14,964 bases of DNA from an uncultured Sphingosinicella sp. (GTDB lineage Bacteria > Pseudomonadota > Alphaproteobacteria > Sphingomonadales > Sphingomonadaceae): the NCBI GenBank assembly GCA_946886275.1, contig CAMPIH010000041.1, forward strand, positions 1-14,964, written 5' to 3'. A model generated the notes under the pieces. That model saw only the letters and a list, made by a program, of their open reading frames with translations, was not told the DNA's origin and did no database searches. This document shows, one piece after another, positions 1-7,583 of this stretch. A program made the translations under genes and the position numbers. Position 1 is the stretch's first letter. Every line of letters begins with the position of its first letter.

Positions 1-91
1 TCCCGGAATAGTCGAACTCGGCGGCCTGGCCGATGACGATCGGACCGGCGCCGATGATCAGGATCGAGGAAATGTCAGTACGCTTGGGCAT
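1..91 (-). CDS. carB: Carbamoyl-phosphate synthase large subunit, N-terminal fragment
   Basis: Only the first 30 residues lie in the window; the gene runs off the left edge. The start MPKRTDISS followed by [21 protein letters not shown] is the highly conserved opening of CarB, including the glycine-rich loop of its first ATP-grasp/pre-ATP-grasp half. CarB uses ammonia channelled from CarA, bicarbonate and two ATP to make carbamoyl phosphate for pyrimidine and arginine synthesis in the cytoplasm. The ATG at 89-91 directly follows the TAA stop of the upstream lipoprotein gene with no spacer. A GAGGAG about 12 bases upstream inside that gene is a rather distant ribosome binding site, so translational coupling is likely. 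Identity is very secure from the N-terminal motif; the rest of the protein cannot be judged here. Confidence 0.95.
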   Translation of the reverse strand, partial: MPKRTDISSILIIGAGPIVIGQAAEFDYSG

Positions 92-391
92 TTATTGCTG
101 CGGCTCCTCGATCGACTCGATGTAGATGAGCCGCAGATTGCGGCGTCGCGCCCACTGGTTGACGCAGGCGACTTCCGGACTCGGCGAGGCCGACGAGACC
201 GGCTCAAGCAGAAGGAAGCGCCGCTCCTCGAGGTCCTGGGTCAGAAGCCCGTCCGGAATGGCGCAGCGCTGGGAGACGTCGGCCAGATCCTGGCGCGACA
301 GCAAGGGCGCCGCGCAGCCGGCGACGCAGAGGCTGGCAAAGACGGGGACGGCGATTTCCCCGCCACGTCGCGCAACGGCACCAGGGCTCAC
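92..391 (-). CDS. Small predicted lipoprotein between carA and carB
   Basis: This 99-residue product is not a family I recognise. I place the start at the GTG at 389-391, which overlaps the carA stop as GTGA, so the two genes are probably translationally coupled; the frame has no better start after carA ends. The N terminus has an Arg-Arg pair (about residues 9-10), a hydrophobic stretch and a lipobox ending VAGC, giving a lipidated Cys near residue 26. The mature part is about 74 residues, with two further cysteines (QRC and VAC) that could form a disulphide, and a segment VNQWARRRNLRLIYIES near the C terminus. It should be exported and anchored to a membrane facing the periplasm, unlike its cytosolic neighbours. 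Its stop abuts the carB start with no gap. The reading frame and lipobox are seen; the function is unknown. Confidence 0.7.
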   Translation of the reverse strand: MSPGAVARRGGEIAVPVFASLCVAGCAAPLLSRQDLADVSQRCAIPDGLLTQDLEERRFLLLEPVSSASPSPEVACVNQWARRRNLRLIYIESIEEPQQ

Positions 392-1551
392 CGCAGCTGC
401 CCCACGAACTTCTCGAACAGATAGAGGCTGTCCTGGGGACCGGGGCTCGCTTCGGGATGATATTGAACGCTGAAGGCTGGACGGTCGGTCAGCTCGATCC
501 CGCAATTGCTCCCGTCGAACAGGCTGACATGAGTCTCGCGGACGCTGTCGGGCAGACTTTCCTTCTCGACCGCGAAGCCATGGTTCATGCTGGTGATCTC
601 GACCCTTCCGTCCTCCAGCCGCTTGACCGGATGGTTGGCGCCGCGATGGCCCTGGTGCATCTTCGTGGTTCGGGCGCCGACGGCGAGGCCGAGCAGCTGG
701 TGGCCGAGGCAAATGCCGAAAAGCGGCATTTTCGTCTCGAGCAGCTGGCGGATCACCGGAACGGCATATCGGCCGGTCGCGGCCGGATCGCCTGGTCCGT
801 TCGAGAGAAAGATGCCGTCGGGCTTGTGCGCCATCACCTCGTCGAAGCTGGCGGTGGCGGGAAGGACGGTGACCCGCGCGCCGGCATCGGCCAGGTTGCG
901 GAAGATGTTGCGCTTGGAGCCATAATCGATGGCGACGACATGGGGCTGAGTCTCGTCATGCTCCCCCTCGCCATAACCCAGGCCCAGCTTCCAGCGCCCG
1001 CCCGACCATCGATACATCTGCCGGCACGATACTTCGGTGGCGAGGTCCATCCCCTCCAGGCCCGGCCATTCGCGCGCCTTGGCGAGCAGCGAATTGAGGT
1101 CGAACTCACCCTTCTCATTATAGGCGATGACCGCATTGGGCGCGCCCTGGCTTCGGATCCGTCGAGTGAGGGCGCGGGTGTCCACCCCCGACAGGCCGAT
1201 CCGGCCGTTCGATCGCATCCATTCGGTGAAGGTCTGGGCGGCGCGAAAATTGCTCGGCGCCGTGACGTCCTCGCGAACGACGCATCCCAGCGCCCAGGGA
1301 TTGTCGGCCTCGAGATCCTCGTAATTGGCGCCGACATTGCCGATATGGGGGAAGGTGAAGGTGACGATCTGCCGGGCATAAGAAGGATCGGTCATGATCT
1401 CCTGATAACCGGTCATCGCGGTGTTGAAGCAGACCTCTCCGACAGCCTCTCCCTCGGCGCCGAAGCCCTGGCCCCAGATCAGGCTGCCGTCGGCAAGGAC
1501 CAATAGGCCCGTCGCCCCATCAGGCGCAGGCGTTTTGGTGGCGTCGGCCAT
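388..1551 (-). CDS. carA: Carbamoyl-phosphate synthase small (glutaminase) subunit
   Basis: CarA hydrolyses glutamine and passes ammonia to CarB. The N-terminal CPSase small-chain domain (about residues 14-150) has the typical ADGSLIWGQGFG and NTAMTGYQEI motifs. The C-terminal class I glutamine amidotransferase domain (about 205-385) carries the nucleophile Cys281 in FGICLGHQ and the His365/Glu367 pair in QYHPEASPGP. The length of 387 residues is normal. I choose the ATG at 1549-1551 (MADATKTP) because an AGGAG lies 11 bases upstream. An in-frame GTG at 1561-1563 would add four residues but touches that AGGAG with no spacing. The gene reads toward the lipoprotein and carB as one operon and is divergent from the GatB/YqeY gene. 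No pyrimidine-responsive leader is evident. Confidence 0.97.
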   Translation of the reverse strand: MADATKTPAPDGATGLLVLADGSLIWGQGFGAEGEAVGEVCFNTAMTGYQEIMTDPSYARQIVTFTFPHIGNVGANYEDLEADNPWALGCVVREDVTAPSNFRAAQTFTEWMRSNGRIGLSGVDTRALTRRIRSQGAPNAVIAYNEKGEFDLNSLLAKAREWPGLEGMDLATEVSCRQMYRWSGGRWKLGLGYGEGEHDETQPHVVAIDYGSKRNIFRNLADAGARVTVLPATASFDEVMAHKPDGIFLSNGPGDPAATGRYAVPVIRQLLETKMPLFGICLGHQLLGLAVGARTTKMHQGHRGANHPVKRLEDGRVEITSMNHGFAVEKESLPDSVRETHVSLFDGSNCGIELTDRPAFSVQYHPEASPGPQDSLYLFEKFVGQLR

Positions 1552-1602
1552 ATTGGCGGGCACTCCTGAAGCGGGTTTTCCAGCGATGTCGCTAAGGCTC
1601 GG

Positions 1603-1631
1603 TCGCTAGAGACCGGGACCGGAAGCGTCAA
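1603..1631 (-). promoter_or_regulatory. Candidate sigma-70 promoter for carA
   Basis: On the minus strand TTGACG (1626-1631) is followed after 17 bases by TAGCGA (1603-1608). This is a good -35 box with a poor -10 box at ideal spacing, about 50 bases upstream of the carA start and in the only non-coding gap that could drive the operon. Only the sequence match supports it. Confidence 0.35.
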
Positions 1632-1692
1632 TCTGTTAAACGGCGGAATGCCCGGCTAAACTGATGGTTTCCACACACGCTTCGAGAGCCCC

Positions 1693-2145
1693 ATGATTCG
1701 CGAAACCATCAAGCAGGCGCTCGTCGCCGCCATGAAGGGCGGAGACAAGCCGCGTACCGGAACGATCCGGCTGATCCAGTCGGCCCTCAAGAATCGCGAC
1801 ATCGAGCTTCGCGGCGCGGCCAGCCCGCCCGAGGACGACGTCCTGGTCACCGAGGTGCTCCAGAAGATGATCAAGCAAAGGCGCGAATCGATCGACATGT
1901 ACAACAAGGGCAACCGCCCCGAGCTGGCCGAGGCCGAAGCGGCCGAAGTGGCCGTGATCGAGGACTTCCTGCCGAAGCAGATGAGCGATGACGAGATCGC
2001 CGCCGCGATCGACTCCGCAGCCGCCGAAACCGGCGCCTCGTCGGTCAAGGACATGGGCCGGGTCATGGCGCTCATCAAGGAGCGTCATGCCGGCCAGCTG
2101 GACATGAGCAAGGCCAGTCAGATGGTGAAGGCAAAGTTGAGCTGA
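1693..2145 (+). CDS. GatB/YqeY domain-containing protein
   Basis: This 150-residue protein matches the stand-alone GatB/YqeY family. It opens MIRETIKQALVAAMKGGDK, continues with RTGTIRLIQSALKNRDIE, has the conserved VLQKMIKQRRESIDMY (about residues 55-70), and ends in the LPKQMSDDEI to MVKAKLS tail module. The family is helical and related to the tRNA-interacting tail of the GatB amidotransferase subunit; its cellular role is not firmly established. The length is typical. The ATG at 1693 starts the conserved N terminus; the ribosome binding site is weak (GAGAG a few bases upstream). It is divergent from carA and lies 76 bases upstream of dnaG on the same strand, an order common in alphaproteobacteria. 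An intervening hairpin may separate or modulate expression of the two. Confidence 0.93.
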   Translation: MIRETIKQALVAAMKGGDKPRTGTIRLIQSALKNRDIELRGAASPPEDDVLVTEVLQKMIKQRRESIDMYNKGNRPELAEAEAAEVAVIEDFLPKQMSDDEIAAAIDSAAAETGASSVKDMGRVMALIKERHAGQLDMSKASQMVKAKLS

Positions 2146-2151
2146 TACGCC

Positions 2152-2169
2152 CCTCCCGCTTGCGGGAGG
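2152..2169. repeat. Perfect hairpin (repeat or terminator-like) between yqeY and dnaG
   Basis: CCTCCCGC (2152-2159) and GCGGGAGG (2162-2169) are exact reverse complements around TT, forming at least 7 paired bases with a four-base loop. Only TTT and then GGGGG follow, so it is not a classic U-tract terminator. Its make-up resembles the short GC-rich extragenic palindromes common in sphingomonads (from memory). It could be such a repeat, a weak terminator or an attenuator of dnaG. Confidence 0.6.
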
Positions 2170-2221
2170 TTTGGGGGAGTCCGATGCCTGTTAGCGAGTG
2201 TGATGGCGGAGCGCCTTCGGA

Positions 2222-4087
2222 GTGACGCTGTCCCCTGCCTTTCTCGACGAACTTCGGGCGCGCACCTCCCTTTCCTCGCTGATCGGGCGGAGCGTGAAGC
2301 TTCAGAAGGCCGGTCACGAGTGGAAGGCCTGCTGTCCGTTCCACAATGAGAAGACTCCGAGCTTCTACGTCAATGACGACAAGGGCTTTTACCATTGCTT
2401 CGGCTGCGAAGCGCATGGCGACGCGATCCGCTGGCTCACCGACGCCCGCGGCCTCGCCTTCATGGACGCCGTCAAGGAGCTGGCCGACGCCGCGGGAATC
2501 GAGGTTCCCGCGCCCGACCCGCGATCGCAGGCGCGGGCGGAGCGGGCGGCCGGGCTCTACGAGGTGATGGAGGCCGCTGCCGCCTGGTTCGTCGACCAGC
2601 TCGACGGCATCGAAGGCGAAGGCGCCCGCCTTTATCTGAAGCAGAGGGGGATCAGCGAGGAAACGAAGCGCAAGTTCGGCTTCGGATTCGCGCCGGACGG
2701 CCGCGGCAGGCTCAAATCCGCGCTCAAGCAGTTCGGCAACGACAAGCTGGTCGAGGCGGGACTCCTGATCCAGCCCGAGGCCGACGGCGCAACCGGCGGC
2801 GCAGCCAGCGGCAAGGCGAAGGAACCCTATGACCGTTTCCGCGGCAGGCTCACCTTCCCGATCCGCGACGCTCGCGGACGGGTGATCGCGTTCAGCGCAC
2901 GAATTCTCGGCTCGGGCGAGCCGAAATATCTGAACTCGCCGGATACGCCCTTGTTCGACAAGGGCCGGACCCTCTTCAACATCGACAAGGCCGGGCCGGT
3001 GAGCCGAACGAGCCGGCGGATACTCGTCGTCGAGGGCCAGATGGACGCGATCGCGCTCGACCAGGCCGGGATCTGCGACGTCGTCGCGCCGCTCGGGACC
3101 GCGCTCACCGAAACCCAGCTCGCCTTGCTGTGGAAGCTCTCACCCTGCCCTACCCTGTGCTTCGACGGCGATTCGGCCGGTCGCAAGGCGGCGCTTCGAG
3201 CCGCGCTCCGGGCCCTTCCCCATGTCGGCCCGAGCCGTTCCCTGGCCTTCGTCGCCCTGCCGGCGGGCAAGGATCCTGACGACGTGATCCGGAGCGGCGG
3301 CCGAGCCGCCTTCCTCACTCTGCTCGACTCGGCTGAGCCGCTGGTCGACCGGGTCTGGAAGCACGAGCTCGAATCGGAACCGCTCGGAACCCCCGAGCAA
3401 AAAGCGGGGCTGAGACGCCGATTGCTCGATCATGTCGCGACGATCGCCGACATCGACGTTCGCGACCAGTATCGCGCCGAATGGCTGAACCGCTTCGCGG
3501 CCCTCAATCCGGCGCCCCAGCGCCGGCCCTGGGTCCAGCGGCCAGGCGGGCGCTACGTGCCGCCGTCTCGTCCCGCTTCGGCCCAGGCCAAGGCGGTGGG
3601 ACAGAGCGGGCTCGATCCCGAGCTCGGCCATGCCGTGCTCCAGGGCCTCGCCCGTTTCCCGTCGCTGATCGGGGCCCATGCCGAGGCGGTCGCGGCCCTG
3701 CCTTTGTCCGGCCGGAGCGCCGCCCGGCTTCGCGACCTCATGCTCGAAGCGGCTATGACGAATGCCGAACTTGATCAGCAACGGCTCAATACCATATTGG
3801 GCGACACGGGGGCGGCTGCTCTGATGGAGGAGCTTAGCCTCAGGCGAGGACTTGCATTTTCCTTCACCCGTCGAGATGCCGACGAGGCGCGCGCCTGCCG
3901 CGACCTCGCACTGGTGATCGAGACGCTGGCGGCACGTCCCGGGATGGAAGCCGCTCTGGCCGCGGCAACCGTCCGGTTGAAGGAGCAGGGCGACGAAGCG
4001 GCGTTCCGGGAGCAGCAGCGGCTCCGGGAGGCAAAAGAAGAGGCGGACCGACAGCTTGCGACATTGATCGAAAGCGATTCGGACTAA
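2222..4087 (+). CDS. dnaG: DNA primase
   Basis: DnaG makes the RNA primers for DNA replication and works with the replicative helicase. The 621-residue protein shows the N-terminal CHC2 zinc-binding domain with Cys38, His41, Cys59 and Cys62 (CPFH then HCFGC). The catalytic core follows (about 120-380), with FRGRLTFPIRDARGR at 207-221 and PKYLNSPDTPLFDKG at 234-248. The TOPRIM fold has Glu271 in VVEGQMDA, Asp315/Asp317 in FDGDSAG and DPDD at 351-354. The C-terminal part (about 440-621) is the variable helicase-interaction region. The start is GTG at 2222: an in-frame TGA at 2201-2203 excludes anything longer, and the N terminus matches the family. The possible ribosome binding site GGCGGAG sits 10 bases upstream and could fold into a small GGCG/CGCC hairpin. 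rpoD follows after 29 bases. Confidence 0.98.
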   Translation: MTLSPAFLDELRARTSLSSLIGRSVKLQKAGHEWKACCPFHNEKTPSFYVNDDKGFYHCFGCEAHGDAIRWLTDARGLAFMDAVKELADAAGIEVPAPDPRSQARAERAAGLYEVMEAAAAWFVDQLDGIEGEGARLYLKQRGISEETKRKFGFGFAPDGRGRLKSALKQFGNDKLVEAGLLIQPEADGATGGAASGKAKEPYDRFRGRLTFPIRDARGRVIAFSARILGSGEPKYLNSPDTPLFDKGRTLFNIDKAGPVSRTSRRILVVEGQMDAIALDQAGICDVVAPLGTALTETQLALLWKLSPCPTLCFDGDSAGRKAALRAALRALPHVGPSRSLAFVALPAGKDPDDVIRSGGRAAFLTLLDSAEPLVDRVWKHELESEPLGTPEQKAGLRRRLLDHVATIADIDVRDQYRAEWLNRFAALNPAPQRRPWVQRPGGRYVPPSRPASAQAKAVGQSGLDPELGHAVLQGLARFPSLIGAHAEAVAALPLSGRSAARLRDLMLEAAMTNAELDQQRLNTILGDTGAAALMEELSLRRGLAFSFTRRDADEARACRDLALVIETLAARPGMEAALAAATVRLKEQGDEAAFREQQRLREAKEEADRQLATLIESDSD

Positions 4088-4116
4088 GGCCTGAACAGTT
4101 TTTATAAGGCGTTGGG

Positions 4117-6132
4117 ATGGCGAAGACGAATACGGCGGACACCGAAGAGAAGAACGAGGCCGGCGACGCGCCCCTCATCGATCTCAACGAAGCCTCCATC
4201 AAGAAGCTGATCGCCCGCGCCCGCAAGCGCGGCGTCATCACCTATGACGAGCTCAACGAGGCGCTGCCGCAGGACCAGATGTCCTCCGAGCAGATCGAGG
4301 ACGTCATGTCCGCGCTTTCCGAGATGGGCGTCAACATCGTCGAGAGCGACGATGGCGAGGACGAGGAGCCGGAAACCGACAGCGCCGAAGAGCCCGGCGA
4401 GGGCGGTGAGACCTTCGTTGTCGAGAAGAAGAAGGAAACCGTCGATCGCACCGACGATCCGGTACGCATGTACCTTCGCGAGATGGGCGCGGTCGAGCTG
4501 CTCAGCCGCGAGGGCGAGATCGCCATCGCCAAGCGCATCGAGGCCGGCCGCGACACGATGATCTGGGGGCTCTGCGAGAGCCCGATCACGTTCAACGCGA
4601 TCATCGAATGGTCGAACGCGCTCAACAACGGCCAGATGCAGCTTCGCGAGATCCTCGATCTCGAGGCGATGCTGTCGAAGGGACCGACTCCGGAGCAGGT
4701 CGCCGCCGCGGAAGACGAGAGCGGCGACATCTCCGAAAAGACCGCGGGACCGACCTTCAAGGAAGAGGAAGAGCCGGAAGAGGCCGCCGCCGAGGAAGAG
4801 GATGACGAGGACAGCCTCGTCGAACGGCGTACGCCCAGGCCGACCGAGGAAGAGGACGAGGACAACACCCTCTCGCTCGCCCAGATGGAGGAAACCCTCA
4901 AGCCGGCGGCGCTCGAGAAATTCGCGACGATCACCGACATCTACAAGAAATTCGCGAAGCTCCAGAACTCGCGGATGGAGGCGATGAGCGCCGGCCAGGA
5001 ATTCTCCAGGGCCGACGAGAACAAATATCAGAAGCTTCGCGAGCAGCTCACCGCCGAGGTCGAGAGCGTCCAGTTCCACGGCGCCAAGATCGAATATCTG
5101 GTCGACCAGCTCTACAGCTACAATCGCCGGCTCACGACCCTGGGCGGGCAGATGCTTCGCCTCGCCGAACGCCACAAGGTGCCGCGCAGGGCCTTCCTCG
5201 ATGCCTATATGGGCCATGAGCTGGACGAAGGCTGGTCCGACCGGGTCTGCAACCTCGACAAGAAGTGGCACGCCTTCTGCACCACCGAGGCGGCCGCGAT
5301 CGAGCGGATCCGCTCCGAAATCTCCGAGATCGCCCAGGCGACCGGAATGTCGCTCGGCGAGTTCCGAAGGATCGTCAACCAGGTCCAGAAGGGCGAGCGC
5401 GAGGCGCGGATCGCCAAGAAGGAGATGGTCGAGGCCAATCTTCGCCTCGTGATCTCGATCGCCAAGAAATATACGAACCGCGGCCTTCAGTTCCTGGATC
5501 TCATCCAGGAGGGCAATATCGGCCTGATGAAGGCGGTCGATAAGTTCGAATATCGCCGCGGCTACAAGTTCAGCACCTACGCCACCTGGTGGATCAGGCA
5601 GGCGATCACCCGATCGATCGCCGATCAGGCCCGGACGATCAGAATCCCGGTCCACATGATCGAGACGATCAACAAGCTCGTGCGCACCAGCCGCCAGATC
5701 CTCCACGAGATCGGCCGCGAGCCGACTCCGGAAGAGCTTGCCGAGCGCCTGTCGATGCCGCTCGAGAAGGTCCGCAAGGTGATGAAGATCGCCAAGGAGC
5801 CGATCAGCCTCGAAACGCCGATCGGCGACGAGGAGGACAGCCATCTCGGCGACTTCATCGAGGACAAGAATGCGGTGATTCCGGTCGACGCCGCGATCCA
5901 GTCCAACCTGAAGGAGACGGTGACCCGGGTTCTGGCGTCGCTGACTCCGCGCGAGGAGCGGGTGCTTCGTATGCGTTTCGGCATCGGAATGAACACCGAT
6001 CACACGCTCGAGGAGGTCGGTCAGCAATTCTCGGTGACCCGCGAACGGATCCGGCAGATCGAGGCCAAGGCCTTGAGAAAGCTGAAGCATCCCAGCCGCA
6101 GCCGGAAGATGCGCAGCTTCCTCGACCAATAA
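4117..6132 (+). CDS. rpoD: RNA polymerase primary sigma factor (sigma-70, RpoD)
   Basis: This is the housekeeping sigma factor, which directs RNA polymerase to -35/-10 promoters. The 671 residues show region 1.1 (about 20-75), region 1.2 (about 112-143, [12 protein letters not shown]), a long acidic non-conserved insertion (about 190-255, with runs of Glu and Asp) and the rest of the sigma-70 non-conserved region to about 430. Region 2 (about 436-508) contains [20 protein letters not shown] and the -10-reading [13 protein letters not shown]. Region 3 spans about 515-595. Region 4 (about 600-670) has the -35-reading helix-turn-helix ending [17 protein letters not shown]. The start ATG at 4117 has AAGG seven bases upstream. 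With only 29 bases after dnaG it is probably co-transcribed, although rpoD genes often have extra promoters inside dnaG that I cannot identify here. Confidence 0.98.
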   Translation: MAKTNTADTEEKNEAGDAPLIDLNEASIKKLIARARKRGVITYDELNEALPQDQMSSEQIEDVMSALSEMGVNIVESDDGEDEEPETDSAEEPGEGGETFVVEKKKETVDRTDDPVRMYLREMGAVELLSREGEIAIAKRIEAGRDTMIWGLCESPITFNAIIEWSNALNNGQMQLREILDLEAMLSKGPTPEQVAAAEDESGDISEKTAGPTFKEEEEPEEAAAEEEDDEDSLVERRTPRPTEEEDEDNTLSLAQMEETLKPAALEKFATITDIYKKFAKLQNSRMEAMSAGQEFSRADENKYQKLREQLTAEVESVQFHGAKIEYLVDQLYSYNRRLTTLGGQMLRLAERHKVPRRAFLDAYMGHELDEGWSDRVCNLDKKWHAFCTTEAAAIERIRSEISEIAQATGMSLGEFRRIVNQVQKGEREARIAKKEMVEANLRLVISIAKKYTNRGLQFLDLIQEGNIGLMKAVDKFEYRRGYKFSTYATWWIRQAITRSIADQARTIRIPVHMIETINKLVRTSRQILHEIGREPTPEELAERLSMPLEKVRKVMKIAKEPISLETPIGDEEDSHLGDFIEDKNAVIPVDAAIQSNLKETVTRVLASLTPREERVLRMRFGIGMNTDHTLEEVGQQFSVTRERIRQIEAKALRKLKHPSRSRKMRSFLDQ

Positions 6133-6173
6133 CGAGCCGGCCGCCGACCCGAGGCGATTCGCTTCGCCCGCTC

Positions 6174-6614
6174 CTAGGGAATGACCCCGGGAGCAGGCGA
6201 CGAATGGCGGAAGATCACCTGCCAGCGCCCGCCGCGCCGAACCCAGGTATCGGTGACGACGAAATCCTCGGTTCGCGATTGATCGCCCCGACTGATCGTC
6301 CAGCTTCCGTCCACCGTGACGACCGCGGAATCGCCGGCGATTGTGGAGCCGAGGACCCTGGTCTCGTAGCGATCGAACCTGAAGCGCCGGGCATTGGCAA
6401 ACCAGCGATCGCGGGGCGTGAATTCGGCAACGCCCTGCTCGACCCTGACGAGGGTGAATTCGGGCGCGACGATCCGCTCCAGCGACTCGAAATCGCTGGA
6501 CCGGAACGCAAGGGCCCATTCAGCCTCCAGAGCCTCGATGTCGGACGCATCGTCCGCACTCGCCGGGCTGGCCAATGCCAGCGCCGCCGCAGCCATCAGC
6601 AACAAGCTTCGCAT
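6174..6614 (-). CDS. Exported DUF4440 / NTF2-like protein
   Basis: This 146-residue protein has a clear Sec signal peptide (MRSLLLMAAAALALASPASA, cleavage after about residue 20). It is followed by a SnoaL/DUF4440-type cone fold: an N-terminal helix pattern around EAEWALAFRSSDFESLERIV (29-49), PEFTLV, and the closing strands DTWVRRGGRWQVIFRHSS (122-139). Proteins of this fold are often small-ligand binding or of unknown function; no catalytic residue can be assigned. The start at 6612-6614 has a strong GGAGA seven bases upstream. An in-frame ATG at 6636-6638 has a poorer site and would bury the signal peptide. It lies 49 bases downstream of the membrane-protein gene on the same strand and probably shares its transcript. 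It converges with rpoD across 41 bases. Confidence 0.85.
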   Translation of the reverse strand: MRSLLLMAAAALALASPASADDASDIEALEAEWALAFRSSDFESLERIVAPEFTLVRVEQGVAEFTPRDRWFANARRFRFDRYETRVLGSTIAGDSAVVTVDGSWTISRGDQSRTEDFVVTDTWVRRGGRWQVIFRHSSPAPGVIP

Positions 6615-6663
6615 CGGGCGTCTCCATCTGCTTGTCATCTTGCAGGGATTTCGAGTCGCGCCG

Positions 6664-7098
6664 CTACCGGAGCACGCCGTTGCGCCGCATCCGAAGGGCA
6701 TAGACGAGCAGAAAGATGGCAATCGCCCAGATCAGGACGTGAAAGGCGATCGCCATGGTCGAATCCATATGGCCGGAGGGCATCGGCGCGGTCATCTGGT
6801 AGAGCGTGTTCACCGCCAGGCCGGCAAGCGACAGGATGAAGGCCCAGACCGCGTAGCGGCTTCGCGCCAGCAGCAGAAGCGATCCGAGAAGCCCGCCCCA
6901 GACGCCGAACGCCCATGAAGCATTCGCCACCATCGGTGCGCTGTCGAGCCAGGCGATCTGGTCCGGCGTCATCTGCGCCATGATCGCCGGGCTGCGGAGC
7001 TGGGTCATCGTGTAGTCGGTCGCCCCAATCGCGTTCCAGAGCGCCGCAACCACGCCGACGATCCACAGATGCACTGGAGTCCTTGCTGAAGTTTCCAT
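6664..7098 (-). CDS. Four-helix integral membrane protein of unknown function
   Basis: I do not recognise a named family beyond similar conserved hypotheticals in sphingomonads (recollection only). The 144 residues predict four membrane segments at about 10-26, 56-78, 82-101 and 115-135. A periplasmic or cytoplasmic loop with MTQLRSPAIMAQMTPDQIAW sits between the first two, and the C terminus is basic (RMRRNG). The start ATG at 7096-7098 is fixed by a GGAGG five bases upstream. An upstream in-frame extension (MRLFRAS) lacks such a site. The gene is probably the first of a two-gene unit with the DUF4440 gene, and it is divergent from the lipoprotein at 7245. A seven-base run of A follows the upstream side of its leader. 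Confidence 0.8.
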   Translation of the reverse strand: METSARTPVHLWIVGVVAALWNAIGATDYTMTQLRSPAIMAQMTPDQIAWLDSAPMVANASWAFGVWGGLLGSLLLLARSRYAVWAFILSLAGLAVNTLYQMTAPMPSGHMDSTMAIAFHVLIWAIAIFLLVYALRMRRNGVLR

Positions 7099-7160
7099 GC
7101 CGTCCTCCCCCTTTTTTTCTCCGACCGAGGATCGAGTCGAAGCGCGAAAGAGTCTCATTG

Positions 7161-7200
7161 CCGCGACGCCTTTGCAACAGGCGACGCTTGACCGTCGCGG
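7161..7200. repeat. Nested inverted repeats in a divergent intergenic region
   Basis: CCGCGACG (7161-7168) is the exact reverse complement of CGTCGCGG (7193-7200). A second GCGACG (7181-7186) can pair with the same right arm, leaving a six-base loop, so two mutually exclusive hairpins are possible. A third pairing, CGCC with GGCG, sits between them. It lies between the divergent membrane-protein and lipoprotein genes, so an operator or leader structure is conceivable. In DNA this rich in G and C, chance is also plausible. Confidence 0.35.
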
Positions 7201-7244
7201 ACCGACTGCGGCAGGCCCCGGTGACGGTCATTTGCGGAGCGGCC

Positions 7245-7574
7245 ATGAGACTAATCTATCTTCCACTGCTGACGATCGGCAGCCTCGCTTTGGGCGGCTG
7301 CGTCGCCGGCGTCGCCGCGAGTGCCGTGGGTGCCGCGGTCAACGCCTCCCAGCCCCGCGAGACCAACGAGGACCTGCGGCGGCCGGCGGTCGCCGCCTGC
7401 ACCGCCCGAGCGATCGAGCATGGCGAGGTCCACATCATCGACGCCGAGCAACGCCGCGGCGGCCGGGTAACGGTGTGGGGAACGGTCACCACGCCGGAGC
7501 AGCGGCAGGCGTTCGAATGCCGCTACAACGGCCAGGTATCGGACTTCGACTTGCGGGTCCTTCCGCCGCGCTGA
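7245..7574 (+). CDS. Small predicted lipoprotein
   Basis: The 109-residue product starts MRLIYLPLLTIGSLALGGC, a lipoprotein signal with lipobox LGGC and predicted lipidated Cys19. A short glycine/alanine-rich stretch (20-34) follows, resembling the start of glycine-zipper surface proteins. The rest forms a compact domain with Cys52 and Cys92, likely disulphide partners, around ACTARAIEHGEVHIID and GGRVTVWGTV. This pattern recurs in small envelope proteins of alphaproteobacteria, but I cannot name the family. The start ATG at 7245 has GGAG five bases upstream; a longer frame reaching back to 7083 has no signal and would hide the lipobox. It is convergent with the DUF1206 gene, nine bases away. 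A structural or envelope role is inferred only from export. Confidence 0.82.
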   Translation: MRLIYLPLLTIGSLALGGCVAGVAASAVGAAVNASQPRETNEDLRRPAVAACTARAIEHGEVHIIDAEQRRGGRVTVWGTVTTPEQRQAFECRYNGQVSDFDLRVLPPR

Positions 7575-7583
7575 TTCGCCTCG

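Noticed and set aside
457..1506. Open frame of 349 codons on the plus strand opposite carA
   Set aside because: CarA motifs including the catalytic Cys, His and Glu are unmistakable on the minus strand; the plus frame shows no family pattern and no ribosome binding site.
6153..6168. GGCGA/TCGCC hairpin after rpoD as an intrinsic terminator
   Set aside because: Only five pairs with a six-base loop and no following T run; too weak to call.
4102..6519. A very long open frame (805 codons) on the minus strand opposite rpoD
   Set aside because: It is the mirror of a G/C-rich third-position coding gene, is rich in Leu/Arg/Asp typical of antisense shadows, and runs through the start of the DUF4440 gene. 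RpoD on the plus strand is certain.
5589..6839. Plus-strand frame of 416 codons running out of rpoD
   Set aside because: Its first part is the rpoD sequence read in another frame (Arg/Asp/Pro-rich), and the rest is antisense to the DUF4440 and membrane-protein genes.
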